A stretch of 9,341 nucleotides of DNA from contig CANINJ010000061.1 of assembly GCA_947468985.1 (NCBI GenBank), positions 1 through 9,341 on the forward strand, written 5' to 3'. A model generated the notes under the pieces. That model worked only from the letters and a program-made list of their open reading frames with translations. It was not told where the DNA came from and did no database searches. The stretch's first letter is position 1. Every line of letters begins with the position of its first letter. Source of the DNA: Bacteroidota bacterium (GTDB lineage Bacteria; Bacteroidota; Bacteroidia; Flavobacteriales; Flavobacteriaceae). A program made the translations under genes and the position numbers. This document shows positions 1 through 6,237 of the stretch, in pieces.

Positions 1-337
1 TAATATCAAACTTTTTTGATTTATAATTAAGGAAATAGGTTCCGATATTAGTATTTTCATATTTTGGATTGAAATTCAATAAAGGTTTTGAAGCATAAGA
101 TTCTGCTTGAATTCCCGCAGTCCATTTGCCATAATTATAATTTAATATCAGATAATTATTTGACCTAATGGGTTGGTCTGGATGTTCAATTTCTCTATTG
201 ATATCGTTTAAGTACCATTGAGAATTGGATTCAAATCCACCAAATAATCTGCCTTTTATTTTTTCTGTTTTTGTATCAGTTTGAGAAAAAATTGAAATTG
301 AAGTGCAAATTGCTATAAATAATATCGTTTTTTTCAT
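1..337 (-). CDS. Probable DUF6029-type outer-membrane beta-barrel protein (N-terminal part, runs off the left edge)
   Basis: Reading from the ATG at 337 towards the window edge gives 112 codons without a stop, so the 5' end is complete and the 3' end is missing. Residues 1-19 form a signal peptide (MKKTILFIAI..IFSQ). The mature part shows alternating polar and hydrophobic stretches rich in Tyr, Asn and Gly (for example NYLILNYNYGKW around 61-72 and GTYFLNYKSKKF around 99-110), as expected of outer-membrane beta strands. Its start resembles the Bacteroidota DUF6029 family, whose function I do not know; this assignment is from memory. Only one base separates its start from the stop of the upstream thioredoxin gene, so the two are almost certainly cotranscribed. 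The promoter would lie before the thioredoxin gene. Another porin-like family is possible. Confidence 0.75.
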   Translation of the reverse strand, partial: MKKTILFIAICTSISIFSQTDTKTEKIKGRLFGGFESNSQWYLNDINREIEHPDQPIRSNNYLILNYNYGKWTAGIQAESYASKPLLNFNPKYENTNIGTYFLNYKSKKFDI

Positions 338-338
338 T

Positions 339-818
339 TTATAAACTTTTTAATTTTTCAAATAATTCAATTTCTCCACCCGGGGAATGTCCATTTTGAA
401 TGTAAACAATCTCCTTATTTTTTACAACTACAACATAAGGAATGTTAGCAATTGAAAGACTTCTTTTTAGTTCTTGATTGGTGTCTAAAAGCACAGTGTA
501 TTCCCACCCTTTTCCATTAACTAAAGGCTTTACTCTTTTTTCAGTTCTGGCATCATCTACAGAAACTGCAATAATTTCAATATTAATTTTACTTTTCCAA
601 TCGCCATAAACATCACTAATAGCATCTAATTCTTGAACACAAGGTGCGCACCAAGTTGCCCAAAATGAAAATACATATAGAACATCTTTTTTTTGAAAAT
701 CTAAATTGGAATTTATAGATTCTCCTTTTAGATTTTTTAATAAAACAGATGGCATTTGATGTTGTGCAAAAAGCGAAGAGCTTAAAGTAATAATACAAAT
801 TAAAACAAGTTTTTTCAT
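339..818 (-). CDS. TlpA-like periplasmic thiol-disulfide oxidoreductase
   Basis: This 159-residue protein is a secreted thioredoxin-fold protein of the TlpA/ResA type. Residues 1-19 are a signal peptide ending in SLFAQ. The active site WCAPC has its cysteines at 57 and 60, and the cis-proline region (ANIPYVV, Pro127) follows at the expected distance. Family members reduce or exchange disulfides in the periplasm, often for cytochrome c maturation or envelope proteins; the partner here is unknown. The ATG at 818 is preferred over an in-frame ATG at 869: it puts the Lys-rich start of a normal signal peptide first, whereas the longer form adds 17 atypical residues. It shares a likely operon with the beta-barrel gene one base downstream and is divergent from the Omp28-like lipoprotein gene, which also carries a CxxC site. 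Confidence 0.92.
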   Translation of the reverse strand: MKKLVLICIITLSSSLFAQHQMPSVLLKNLKGESINSNLDFQKKDVLYVFSFWATWCAPCVQELDAISDVYGDWKSKINIEIIAVSVDDARTEKRVKPLVNGKGWEYTVLLDTNQELKRSLSIANIPYVVVVKNKEIVYIQNGHSPGGEIELFEKLKSL

Positions 819-863
819 ATTTGTTAATGTTAATTCAATGTTATTGCAAATAAAGAATAAATA

Positions 864-896
864 TTGCATTTAATTTAAAATAAATCAGTTTATTTG
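864..896 (+). promoter_or_regulatory. Candidate Bacteroidota-type promoter for the Omp28-like gene
   Basis: TTG at 864-866 is followed after 22 bases by TTTATTTG at 889-896, seven of eight matches to the Bacteroidota -7 consensus TAnnTTTG. Transcription would begin near 903, about 27 bases before the ATG at 930. The spacing is at the long end of the usual range, so this is a moderate call. Confidence 0.4.
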
Positions 897-929
897 TAAG
901 GCCTTTAATCAAAATAACTAACTATTTTT

Positions 930-2219
930 ATGAAAAAATTAAACCTATTATTAGCAGTTCTATTTTTTGGATTGTTTATTTCTTGCAGTAATTCCGATTC
1001 AGGATCCGGTAACCCTGGGATTCAATCAATTTCTATTGCTACCGATTTTGTAAATAGATATACTGGCGAAAGTTTTACTTTTACGGTGGTAACTAATGAA
1101 GCAACAGATGTTTCTTCACAAGCAGTAATCATTGTTAATAATGTTCCAATTGTTGGAAATGTTTTCACTCCCACAACTGCGGGATCTTATTCGGTTAAAG
1201 CTACTTTTTCAAATCAAACTTCTCAAGTGATTTTTGTAAACGTAACCGTTGCTCCAATTCCATTAACAAGTATTACATTAACTTCAAATCTGCTTTCTGC
1301 AATGACAGGTGATAATTTGGCATTTGTTGTTACAGGAAATAATGCTAGTGTTCTTACGGCAACTTCGACTATTTTTGTAGATAATAATGCAATAACTGGA
1401 AATCGCTTTACAACTACCACAGCAGGAACATTGTCTGTTTACTCAACTTATTTGACACCTGCTAATGTTACTTTAACATCGCCAACAATTCAAATTACAG
1501 TTCAACAAGCAATCAATTTCAATAAAAGAGTTTTAATTGAGGACTATACAGGAACTTGGTGTCAATATTGCCCAAGTGTTTCCTACGCATTAGAACAAGT
1601 GCATTCTCAAACCACAGATGCTGTTTCAGTAGCTATTCACAGAGGAAGTTCTGATCCATATAATTTTGCCGCTGCTTCAGCTTTAGAAAGTATGATTGGA
1701 CTTGTAGGTTATCCAACAGGAATGTTAAACAGAAAAACAGAATGGACTTATCCAGAAACAAGTAATATTGCTCAAGCGGTTAATTTAACTTCAGGTGTAA
1801 ATCCAAGAATTGGTTTAGCTTTAAATACGAGTTTATCTGGAAGCACTGCTACTGTTGAGGTTAATGTTAAATTTGGACAGAATTTTTCTAATCTAAAATT
1901 AGTAGTTTACGCTCTTCAAGATAATTTAGTTTACAATCAAACCAATTCAACTACTTACTATGGCGGTGTGAATCCAATTGTAAACTTTGATTATGATGAC
2001 GTGCTTAGAGCCTATCTTACCAATAGTATTTTAGGAGATGCAATCTCAGGTGCTACAGGAATTAATGATGTTTATACAAGATCATTTACCTATACAATTC
2101 CATCAAGTTATGTAACAGCAAACATTCATTTCGCTGCTTTTGTAGTAGATTCAACTGGAAAAGCATTGAATGTTAGAAACGCATCTAACAATGAAAGTCA
2201 AGCTTTTGAGATTGAATAA
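930..2219 (+). CDS. Omp28-related outer-membrane lipoprotein with two Ig-like domains and a thioredoxin-like domain
   Basis: This 429-residue protein begins with a lipoprotein signal peptide whose probable lipidated cysteine is Cys19 (LFISC), followed by a Ser/Gly-rich linker. Two Ig-like modules follow at about 33-108 and 114-191. They are related to each other with a period of 81 residues (TGESFTF against TGDNLAF; GNVFTPTTAG against GNRFTTTTAG). The Omp28-related part starts near 199 with VLIEDYTGTWCQYCP: the CxxC cysteines are 211 and 214, and GYPTG (Pro262) looks like the thioredoxin cis-proline loop. The C-terminal ~140 residues are beta-rich. It is therefore probably a surface or periplasm-facing lipoprotein with redox capacity; the substrate is unknown. 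It stands alone on the plus strand, divergent from a TlpA-like gene, and ends at a strong terminator. Confidence 0.88.
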   Translation: MKKLNLLLAVLFFGLFISCSNSDSGSGNPGIQSISIATDFVNRYTGESFTFTVVTNEATDVSSQAVIIVNNVPIVGNVFTPTTAGSYSVKATFSNQTSQVIFVNVTVAPIPLTSITLTSNLLSAMTGDNLAFVVTGNNASVLTATSTIFVDNNAITGNRFTTTTAGTLSVYSTYLTPANVTLTSPTIQITVQQAINFNKRVLIEDYTGTWCQYCPSVSYALEQVHSQTTDAVSVAIHRGSSDPYNFAAASALESMIGLVGYPTGMLNRKTEWTYPETSNIAQAVNLTSGVNPRIGLALNTSLSGSTATVEVNVKFGQNFSNLKLVVYALQDNLVYNQTNSTTYYGGVNPIVNFDYDDVLRAYLTNSILGDAISGATGINDVYTRSFTYTIPSSYVTANIHFAAFVVDSTGKALNVRNASNNESQAFEIE

Positions 2220-2239
2220 ATGTTTTAAATAACGATTTT

Positions 2240-2266
2240 AAAAGAGGCTTTTCAGCCTCTTTTTTT
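2240..2266 (+). terminator. Rho-independent terminator after the Omp28-like gene
   Basis: A perfect 10-bp stem (AAAAGAGGCT at 2240-2249 with AGCCTCTTTT at 2254-2263) encloses a four-base TTTC loop and runs straight into a T tract ending at 2266. It begins 21 bases after the stop codon at 2219 and isolates the gene from the menaquinone cluster. Confidence 0.92.
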
Positions 2267-2336
2267 ATAATTAAAAACCATATTTCAGGATTTGTACTTC
2301 AAAATACAATCCCAACTAAATTATATTTATTTGAAC

Positions 2337-2369
2337 TTGCCATAAAAAGTAAAAAATGCCTTAATTTTA
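2337..2369 (+). promoter_or_regulatory. Candidate promoter for the menB-menA cluster
   Basis: TTG at 2337-2339 is followed after 22 bases by TAATTTTA at 2362-2369, which matches TAnnTTTG at seven of eight positions. It sits just upstream of the menB ATG at 2388, giving a very short leader. It follows the terminator at 2240-2266, so a promoter must lie somewhere in this gap. Confidence 0.4.
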
Positions 2370-2387
2370 CATTAAAATAGTTCAATT

Positions 2388-3227
2388 ATGAATACCATAA
2401 ACTGGAAAACGGTTAAAGAGTTTGAAGATATAACCTATAAAAAATGCAATGGAGTTGCTAGAATAGCATTCAATCGACCTGATGTTAGAAATGCATTCCG
2501 ACCAAAAACTACTTCTGAATTGTACCAAGCATTTTATGATGCACAAGAAGATACGTCCATTGGAGTTGTTTTACTTTCTGCAGAAGGACCTTCGTCAAAA
2601 GATGGAATCTATTCATTTTGTAGTGGTGGCGATCAAAACGCTCGCGGACATCAAGGATATGTTGGCGATGACGGGCAACACCGTTTAAATATTTTGGAAG
2701 TACAGCGTCTAATTCGTTTTATGCCAAAAGTTGTAATTGCTGTTGTTCCAGGTTGGGCAGTAGGTGGCGGACATAGTCTGCACGTAGTTTGCGATTTGAC
2801 TTTAGCTAGTAAAGAACACGCTATTTTTAAACAAACGGATGCCGATGTAACAAGTTTTGATGGTGGATATGGTTCTGCTTATTTAGCTAAAATGGTGGGC
2901 CAGAAAAAAGCACGTGAAATCTTCTTTTTAGGTAGAAATTATTCCGCTCAAGAAGCAATGGATATGGGAATGGTCAATGCCGTAATTCCTCACGATGAAT
3001 TGGAAAATACCGCTTTTGAATGGGCGCAGGAAATACTTCAAAAATCACCAACATCCATAAAAATGTTAAAATTCGCTATGAATTTAACTGATGACGGAAT
3101 GGTTGGACAACAAGTATTTGCTGGTGAAGCCACTCGATTAGCCTATATGACTGAAGAAGCGACAGAAGGACGAAATGCCTTTCTTGAAAAACGCAAACCG
3201 AATTTTGAGAAAAAATGGTTGCCGTAA
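2388..3227 (+). CDS. menB: 1,4-dihydroxy-2-naphthoyl-CoA synthase (type II MenB)
   Basis: MenB is a cytoplasmic crotonase-fold enzyme that cyclises o-succinylbenzoyl-CoA to 1,4-dihydroxy-2-naphthoyl-CoA in menaquinone synthesis. The 279-residue protein is full length. Diagnostic segments are FCSGGDQNARG (77-87, oxyanion region), GWAVGGGHSLHVVCD (122-136), SFDGGYGSAYL (156-166), AREIFFLGR (175-183) and the C-terminal tail ending KKWLP. Compared with the E. coli enzyme from memory, Ser156, Asp158 and Tyr253 correspond to Ser161, Asp163 and Tyr258. Asp151 in QTDAD takes the place of E. coli Gly156, as in the Mycobacterium tuberculosis enzyme. That marks a type II MenB, which supplies its own carboxylate instead of using bicarbonate. 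It is first in a plus-strand men cluster, 54 bases before menA. Confidence 0.97.
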   Translation: MNTINWKTVKEFEDITYKKCNGVARIAFNRPDVRNAFRPKTTSELYQAFYDAQEDTSIGVVLLSAEGPSSKDGIYSFCSGGDQNARGHQGYVGDDGQHRLNILEVQRLIRFMPKVVIAVVPGWAVGGGHSLHVVCDLTLASKEHAIFKQTDADVTSFDGGYGSAYLAKMVGQKKAREIFFLGRNYSAQEAMDMGMVNAVIPHDELENTAFEWAQEILQKSPTSIKMLKFAMNLTDDGMVGQQVFAGEATRLAYMTEEATEGRNAFLEKRKPNFEKKWLP

Positions 3228-3281
3228 TATTGTTTTAGGAACAAATTAACGAATAACCGAATTAACAAATCAACATAAAAA

Positions 3282-4217
3282 ATGAAACATTGGATTCAAG
3301 CCGCTCGATTAAGAACATTGCCATTGTCGGTTTCGGGCATAATTGTTGGTAGTTTTTACGCAATGTCGCAATCGATGTTCAATTGGAAAATTGTCATTTT
3401 CGCACTTTCTACCACTTTAGGATTGCAAATTTTATCCAATTTTGCCAATGATTATGGCGATGGAATAAAAGGAACTGATAACGAAGATCGTGTAGGGCCA
3501 AAACGTGCCATTCAAAGTGGCGTAATTACCCCTGCGGCTATGAAACTCGCTTTGGTAATTACCTCAATACTGACATTAATTTCAGCAATTTTACTGATTT
3601 ATGTTGCTTTCAAAGACCATAATTTAGGCTTTTCATTATTTTATTTAGGACTTGGAATTTTAGCAATTGCATCCGCAATCCGATATACTGTTGGTAATTC
3701 TGCTTATGGATATAGGGGTTACGGAGATTTATTTGTATTTGTATTTTTTGGATTAGTAAGCACACTTGGAATCTATTTTATGTTTGCCAAAGAAATGGAT
3801 TGGTTTTTATTATTGCCCGCAACCGCCATCGGATTTTTGAGTGTTGCAGTTTTAAATCTCAATAATATGCGCGATGAAGCATCGGATAGAAAATCAAATA
3901 AAAACACAATTGTTGTCAAAATGGGCGGTGAAAAAGCAAAAATATACCATTATTTTTTGGTGATTTCTGCTATGATTTTGGTTTTGGAATTTTCCTATTT
4001 CAAAGATTTCAATTTCGACCAATATATTTTTGTTTTGGCCTTTATTCCTTTAATTAAACACCTCGTAACGGTTTATAAAAATAAAAATCCTAAAGAATTA
4101 GACCCCGAATTAAAAAAAGTGGCGTTAAGCACTTTCGCGTTATCCGTTTTGTTGTCGTTAAGTTTGATTTTCTTCTTCCAAGACATTTTTGTAAACTTGT
4201 TTATGGGAGGAAGATAA
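3282..4217 (+). CDS. menA: 1,4-dihydroxy-2-naphthoate polyprenyltransferase (MenA)
   Basis: MenA is an inner-membrane UbiA-family enzyme that attaches the polyprenyl tail to 1,4-dihydroxy-2-naphthoate, giving demethylmenaquinone. The 311-residue protein has the normal length and about eight or nine hydrophobic segments. The first Asp-rich motif is SNFANDYGDGIKGTD (52-66, with Asn53, Asp57 and Asp60). It is followed by the MenA-typical GPKRAIQSG (72-80). The second motif is LNNMRDEASDRKSNKNT (193-209, with Asp198 and Asp202). These residues bind the magnesium-diphosphate of the prenyl donor in this family. The start at 3282 gives the expected WIQAARLRTLPLS N-terminus. It lies 54 bases after menB and 40 bases before the hydrolase gene, so a common transcript is likely. 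Confidence 0.96.
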   Translation: MKHWIQAARLRTLPLSVSGIIVGSFYAMSQSMFNWKIVIFALSTTLGLQILSNFANDYGDGIKGTDNEDRVGPKRAIQSGVITPAAMKLALVITSILTLISAILLIYVAFKDHNLGFSLFYLGLGILAIASAIRYTVGNSAYGYRGYGDLFVFVFFGLVSTLGIYFMFAKEMDWFLLLPATAIGFLSVAVLNLNNMRDEASDRKSNKNTIVVKMGGEKAKIYHYFLVISAMILVLEFSYFKDFNFDQYIFVLAFIPLIKHLVTVYKNKNPKELDPELKKVALSTFALSVLLSLSLIFFFQDIFVNLFMGGR

Positions 4218-4257
4218 GAACCGCTTAATTTTATATTTAACATTTAAATTTCATAAA

Positions 4258-4935
4258 ATGAAAATTACATTCTACGGTCACGCTTCGTTAGGTATTGAAA
4301 TTTCTAAGAAATCCATTCTTGTTGACCCTTATATTTCGGCAAATCCAAAAGCGTCTCACATTGATATTCACGCTCTAAAAGCCGATTATATTTTGCTAAC
4401 ACACGCCCATCAAGACCATATTCTCGATGTCGAAGCAATTGCAAAACGCACCAACGCCACCATAATTTCCAATGCAGAAATCGCTGGACATTACAGCAAA
4501 AAAGGATTAAAATCGCATCCAATGAACCACGGTGGAAGTTGGAAATTTGATTTTGGCAACGTAAAATTCGTAAATGCAATCCATTCCAGCTCTTTTCCCG
4601 ACGGAAGTTACGGCGGAAATCCAGGCGGTTTTGTCATCGAAGGCGAGCACAAAAACATCTATATTGCAGGCGACACAGCCCTCACAATGGATATGAAACT
4701 CATCCCGTTGCGCACCAAACTCGATTTAGCAATCCTACCAATCGGCAACAATTTTACAATGGATATCGACGACGCAATAATCGCTTCCGATTTCGTAGAA
4801 TGCGACAAAATCCTCGGCTATCACTACGACACATTCGGTTTCATCGAAATAAATCACGAACAATCTATTAAGAAATTCTTCGATAAAGGCAAAGATTTAA
4901 TGCTCTTAAAAATCGGAGAAAGCATCGAATTATAA
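4258..4935 (+). CDS. UPF0173-type metal-dependent hydrolase (metallo-beta-lactamase fold)
   Basis: This 225-residue protein has the length and motifs of the UPF0173 (B. subtilis YtkL-like) group of metallo-beta-lactamase-fold hydrolases. Visible metal-binding elements are THAHQDH (48-54, His49, His51, Asp53, His54), His109, Asp139 in AGDTALT and His189 in GYHYDTF. The N-terminal FYGHASLGIE and LVDPYIS segments are typical of the group. The reaction is not known. The gene lies 40 bases after menA and before menC, so a role linked to menaquinone is possible, for example thioester hydrolysis, a reaction the fold can perform in glyoxalase II. That is inference only. Its second half uses C-ending codons far more than the neighbouring genes: I count 12 ATC, 2 ATT and 2 ATA for isoleucine after 4561. 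Confidence 0.92.
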   Translation: MKITFYGHASLGIEISKKSILVDPYISANPKASHIDIHALKADYILLTHAHQDHILDVEAIAKRTNATIISNAEIAGHYSKKGLKSHPMNHGGSWKFDFGNVKFVNAIHSSSFPDGSYGGNPGGFVIEGEHKNIYIAGDTALTMDMKLIPLRTKLDLAILPIGNNFTMDIDDAIIASDFVECDKILGYHYDTFGFIEINHEQSIKKFFDKGKDLMLLKIGESIEL

Positions 4936-4969
4936 TACATTATAAGTAAGGAAATCTCAATAATTTTTT

Positions 4970-5054
4970 GGAGCTATCCGCTGACGGTAGTCAGGTTTCC
5001 CGCTTTCAATTTCAATAGGATTTTCACAAAAACGATTTTTACTTCAATCGGGGG
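4970..5054 (+). repeat. Dispersed intergenic repeat, copy A
   Basis: This 85-base non-coding block begins GGAGCTATCCGCTG and ends CTTCAATCGGGG, with GGATTTTC in the middle. The block at 8030-8097 has the same three anchors in the same order and orientation. It contains a small hairpin, CTGAC-GGTA-GTCAG (4981-4994). From memory, sequences of this kind (AGCCC..GAT.GAAG ... AGCGGATAGC.CC on the opposite strand) occur many times in Flavobacterium genomes; I cannot verify that here. It fills much of the gap between the hydrolase gene and menC. Confidence 0.7.
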
Positions 5055-5056
5055 TA

Positions 5057-5096
5057 TGATTTCAGTAATTAATCCTAATTTTGATTCCTGAAATCA
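5057..5096. repeat. 9-bp inverted repeat in the menC leader
   Basis: TGATTTCAG at 5057-5065 and CTGAAATCA at 5088-5096 are perfect inverted copies separated by 22 AT-rich bases. The pair sits directly after the dispersed repeat and 36 bases before the menC start. It could be an operator half-site pair or an RNA stem. No adjacent T-run supports a terminator. Confidence 0.4.
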
Positions 5097-5132
5097 ATTT
5101 TCTATATAAATATTAATCATACAATCACAATT

Positions 5133-6176
5133 TTGAAAGCAACATATCATAAATATATTCTTAACTTCAAACAACCATCGGGAACTTCTCGAGGCGTTAT
5201 GACTGAGAAAGAAACGTGGTTTATTGTGCTTGAAAATGACGGTAAAAAAGGAATAGGGGAGTGCGGAATTATTCGTGGTTTGAGTTGCGACGACAGACCT
5301 GATTATGAGGAAAAATTAGCGTGGACTTGTGCAAATATTCACCTCGGAATTGATGCGCTTTGGGAAGCCTTAATTGAGTTCCCTTCTATACAATTTGGTG
5401 TCGAAATGGCATTCCAATCTTTGGCAAGTTCCAACCCGTTTTTACTCTTTCCATCTGACTTTACAAATGGCACAAAATCGATTCCAATTAATGGTTTAGT
5501 TTGGATGGGAAATGAAGCTTTTATGAAGCAACAAATCGAAGATAAATTAACAGAAGGTTTCCACTGCATAAAACTAAAAATAGGAGCCATAAATTTCGAA
5601 GAAGAATTGCAATTATTGGGTTTTATTCGGCAACATTTCACCCCTGAACAAGTTGAAATTAGAGTTGATGCAAATGGCGCTTTCAATGCAAGTGTAGCTT
5701 TAAATAAATTAAAGCAATTATCTGGATTTAAATTACATAGCATAGAGCAACCAATACAAAAAAACAATACTGACAGGATGGCAGAGCTATGTAAAACGTC
5801 ACCAATTCCAATTGCATTAGACGAAGAACTTATAGGAGTGTTTTCTGTAGCTGAAAAAGAAGGTTTGTTACTCAAAATCAAGCCGCAATACATCATTTTA
5901 AAACCCAGTTTTGTAGGTGGTTTTCGAGGAACAATTGAATGGATTATATTAGCTGAAAAACACAAAATAAAATGGTGGATTACCTCTGCATTAGAAAGTA
6001 ATATTGGTCTAAATGCAATTTCACAGTGGACGTTTTTACAACAAAATAATATGCCTCAAGGACTTGGAACTGGCGGATTATATTCTAATAATTTTGACTG
6101 TCAATTAGAGGTTTTTGAAGGGCAATTATGGTTCAGAAAAGAACGTGATTTTCAATTTAATTTTGATGAAATTTAG
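5133..6176 (+). CDS. menC: o-Succinylbenzoate synthase (MenC), TTG start
   Basis: MenC is a cytoplasmic enolase-superfamily enzyme that dehydrates SHCHC to o-succinylbenzoate, the substrate for MenE. The 347-residue protein shows the set of catalytic positions: the KxK pair Lys147/Lys149 (CIKLKIG), metal ligands Asp179 (RVDANGAF), Glu205 (IEQPIQ) and Asp230 (ALDEEL), and the second catalytic lysine Lys257 (ILKPS). GTSRG (17-21) in the N-terminal capping domain is also typical. The start is TTG at 5133. The next in-frame ATG is codon 23 (GVMTEK), which would delete the first cap-domain strand and the GTSRG motif, so TTG is preferred. It is 197 bases after the hydrolase gene, behind a repeat block, so it may have its own promoter; none is clear. 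menE does not follow. Confidence 0.93.
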   Translation: MKATYHKYILNFKQPSGTSRGVMTEKETWFIVLENDGKKGIGECGIIRGLSCDDRPDYEEKLAWTCANIHLGIDALWEALIEFPSIQFGVEMAFQSLASSNPFLLFPSDFTNGTKSIPINGLVWMGNEAFMKQQIEDKLTEGFHCIKLKIGAINFEEELQLLGFIRQHFTPEQVEIRVDANGAFNASVALNKLKQLSGFKLHSIEQPIQKNNTDRMAELCKTSPIPIALDEELIGVFSVAEKEGLLLKIKPQYIILKPSFVGGFRGTIEWIILAEKHKIKWWITSALESNIGLNAISQWTFLQQNNMPQGLGTGGLYSNNFDCQLEVFEGQLWFRKERDFQFNFDEI

Positions 6177-6237
6177 AGTTTAAAACGTATTATAAAAAGT
6201 ATATTTAATTTGATAATTAACCTTAATAAAAAGTAAA

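Noticed and set aside
847..854. TTTATTTG on the minus strand as a -7 element for the TlpA-like gene
   Set aside because: It matches seven of eight positions and lies 29 bases before the start, but no TTG is found at a suitable distance upstream, so it is too weak to list.
819..869. Longer N-terminus for the TlpA-like protein starting at 869
   Set aside because: The extra 17 residues precede a complete signal peptide that begins at the ATG at 818, so they would bury the export signal.
2288..2312. Hairpin GGATTTGTA / TACAATCC upstream of menB
   Set aside because: One bulged base, an eight-base loop and AT-rich sequence make it only slightly better than chance; no switch or terminator features accompany it.
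5339..5965. 208-codon open frame on the minus strand inside menC
   Set aside because: It is the antisense shadow of a well-supported enolase-family gene and its translation resembles no coherent protein.
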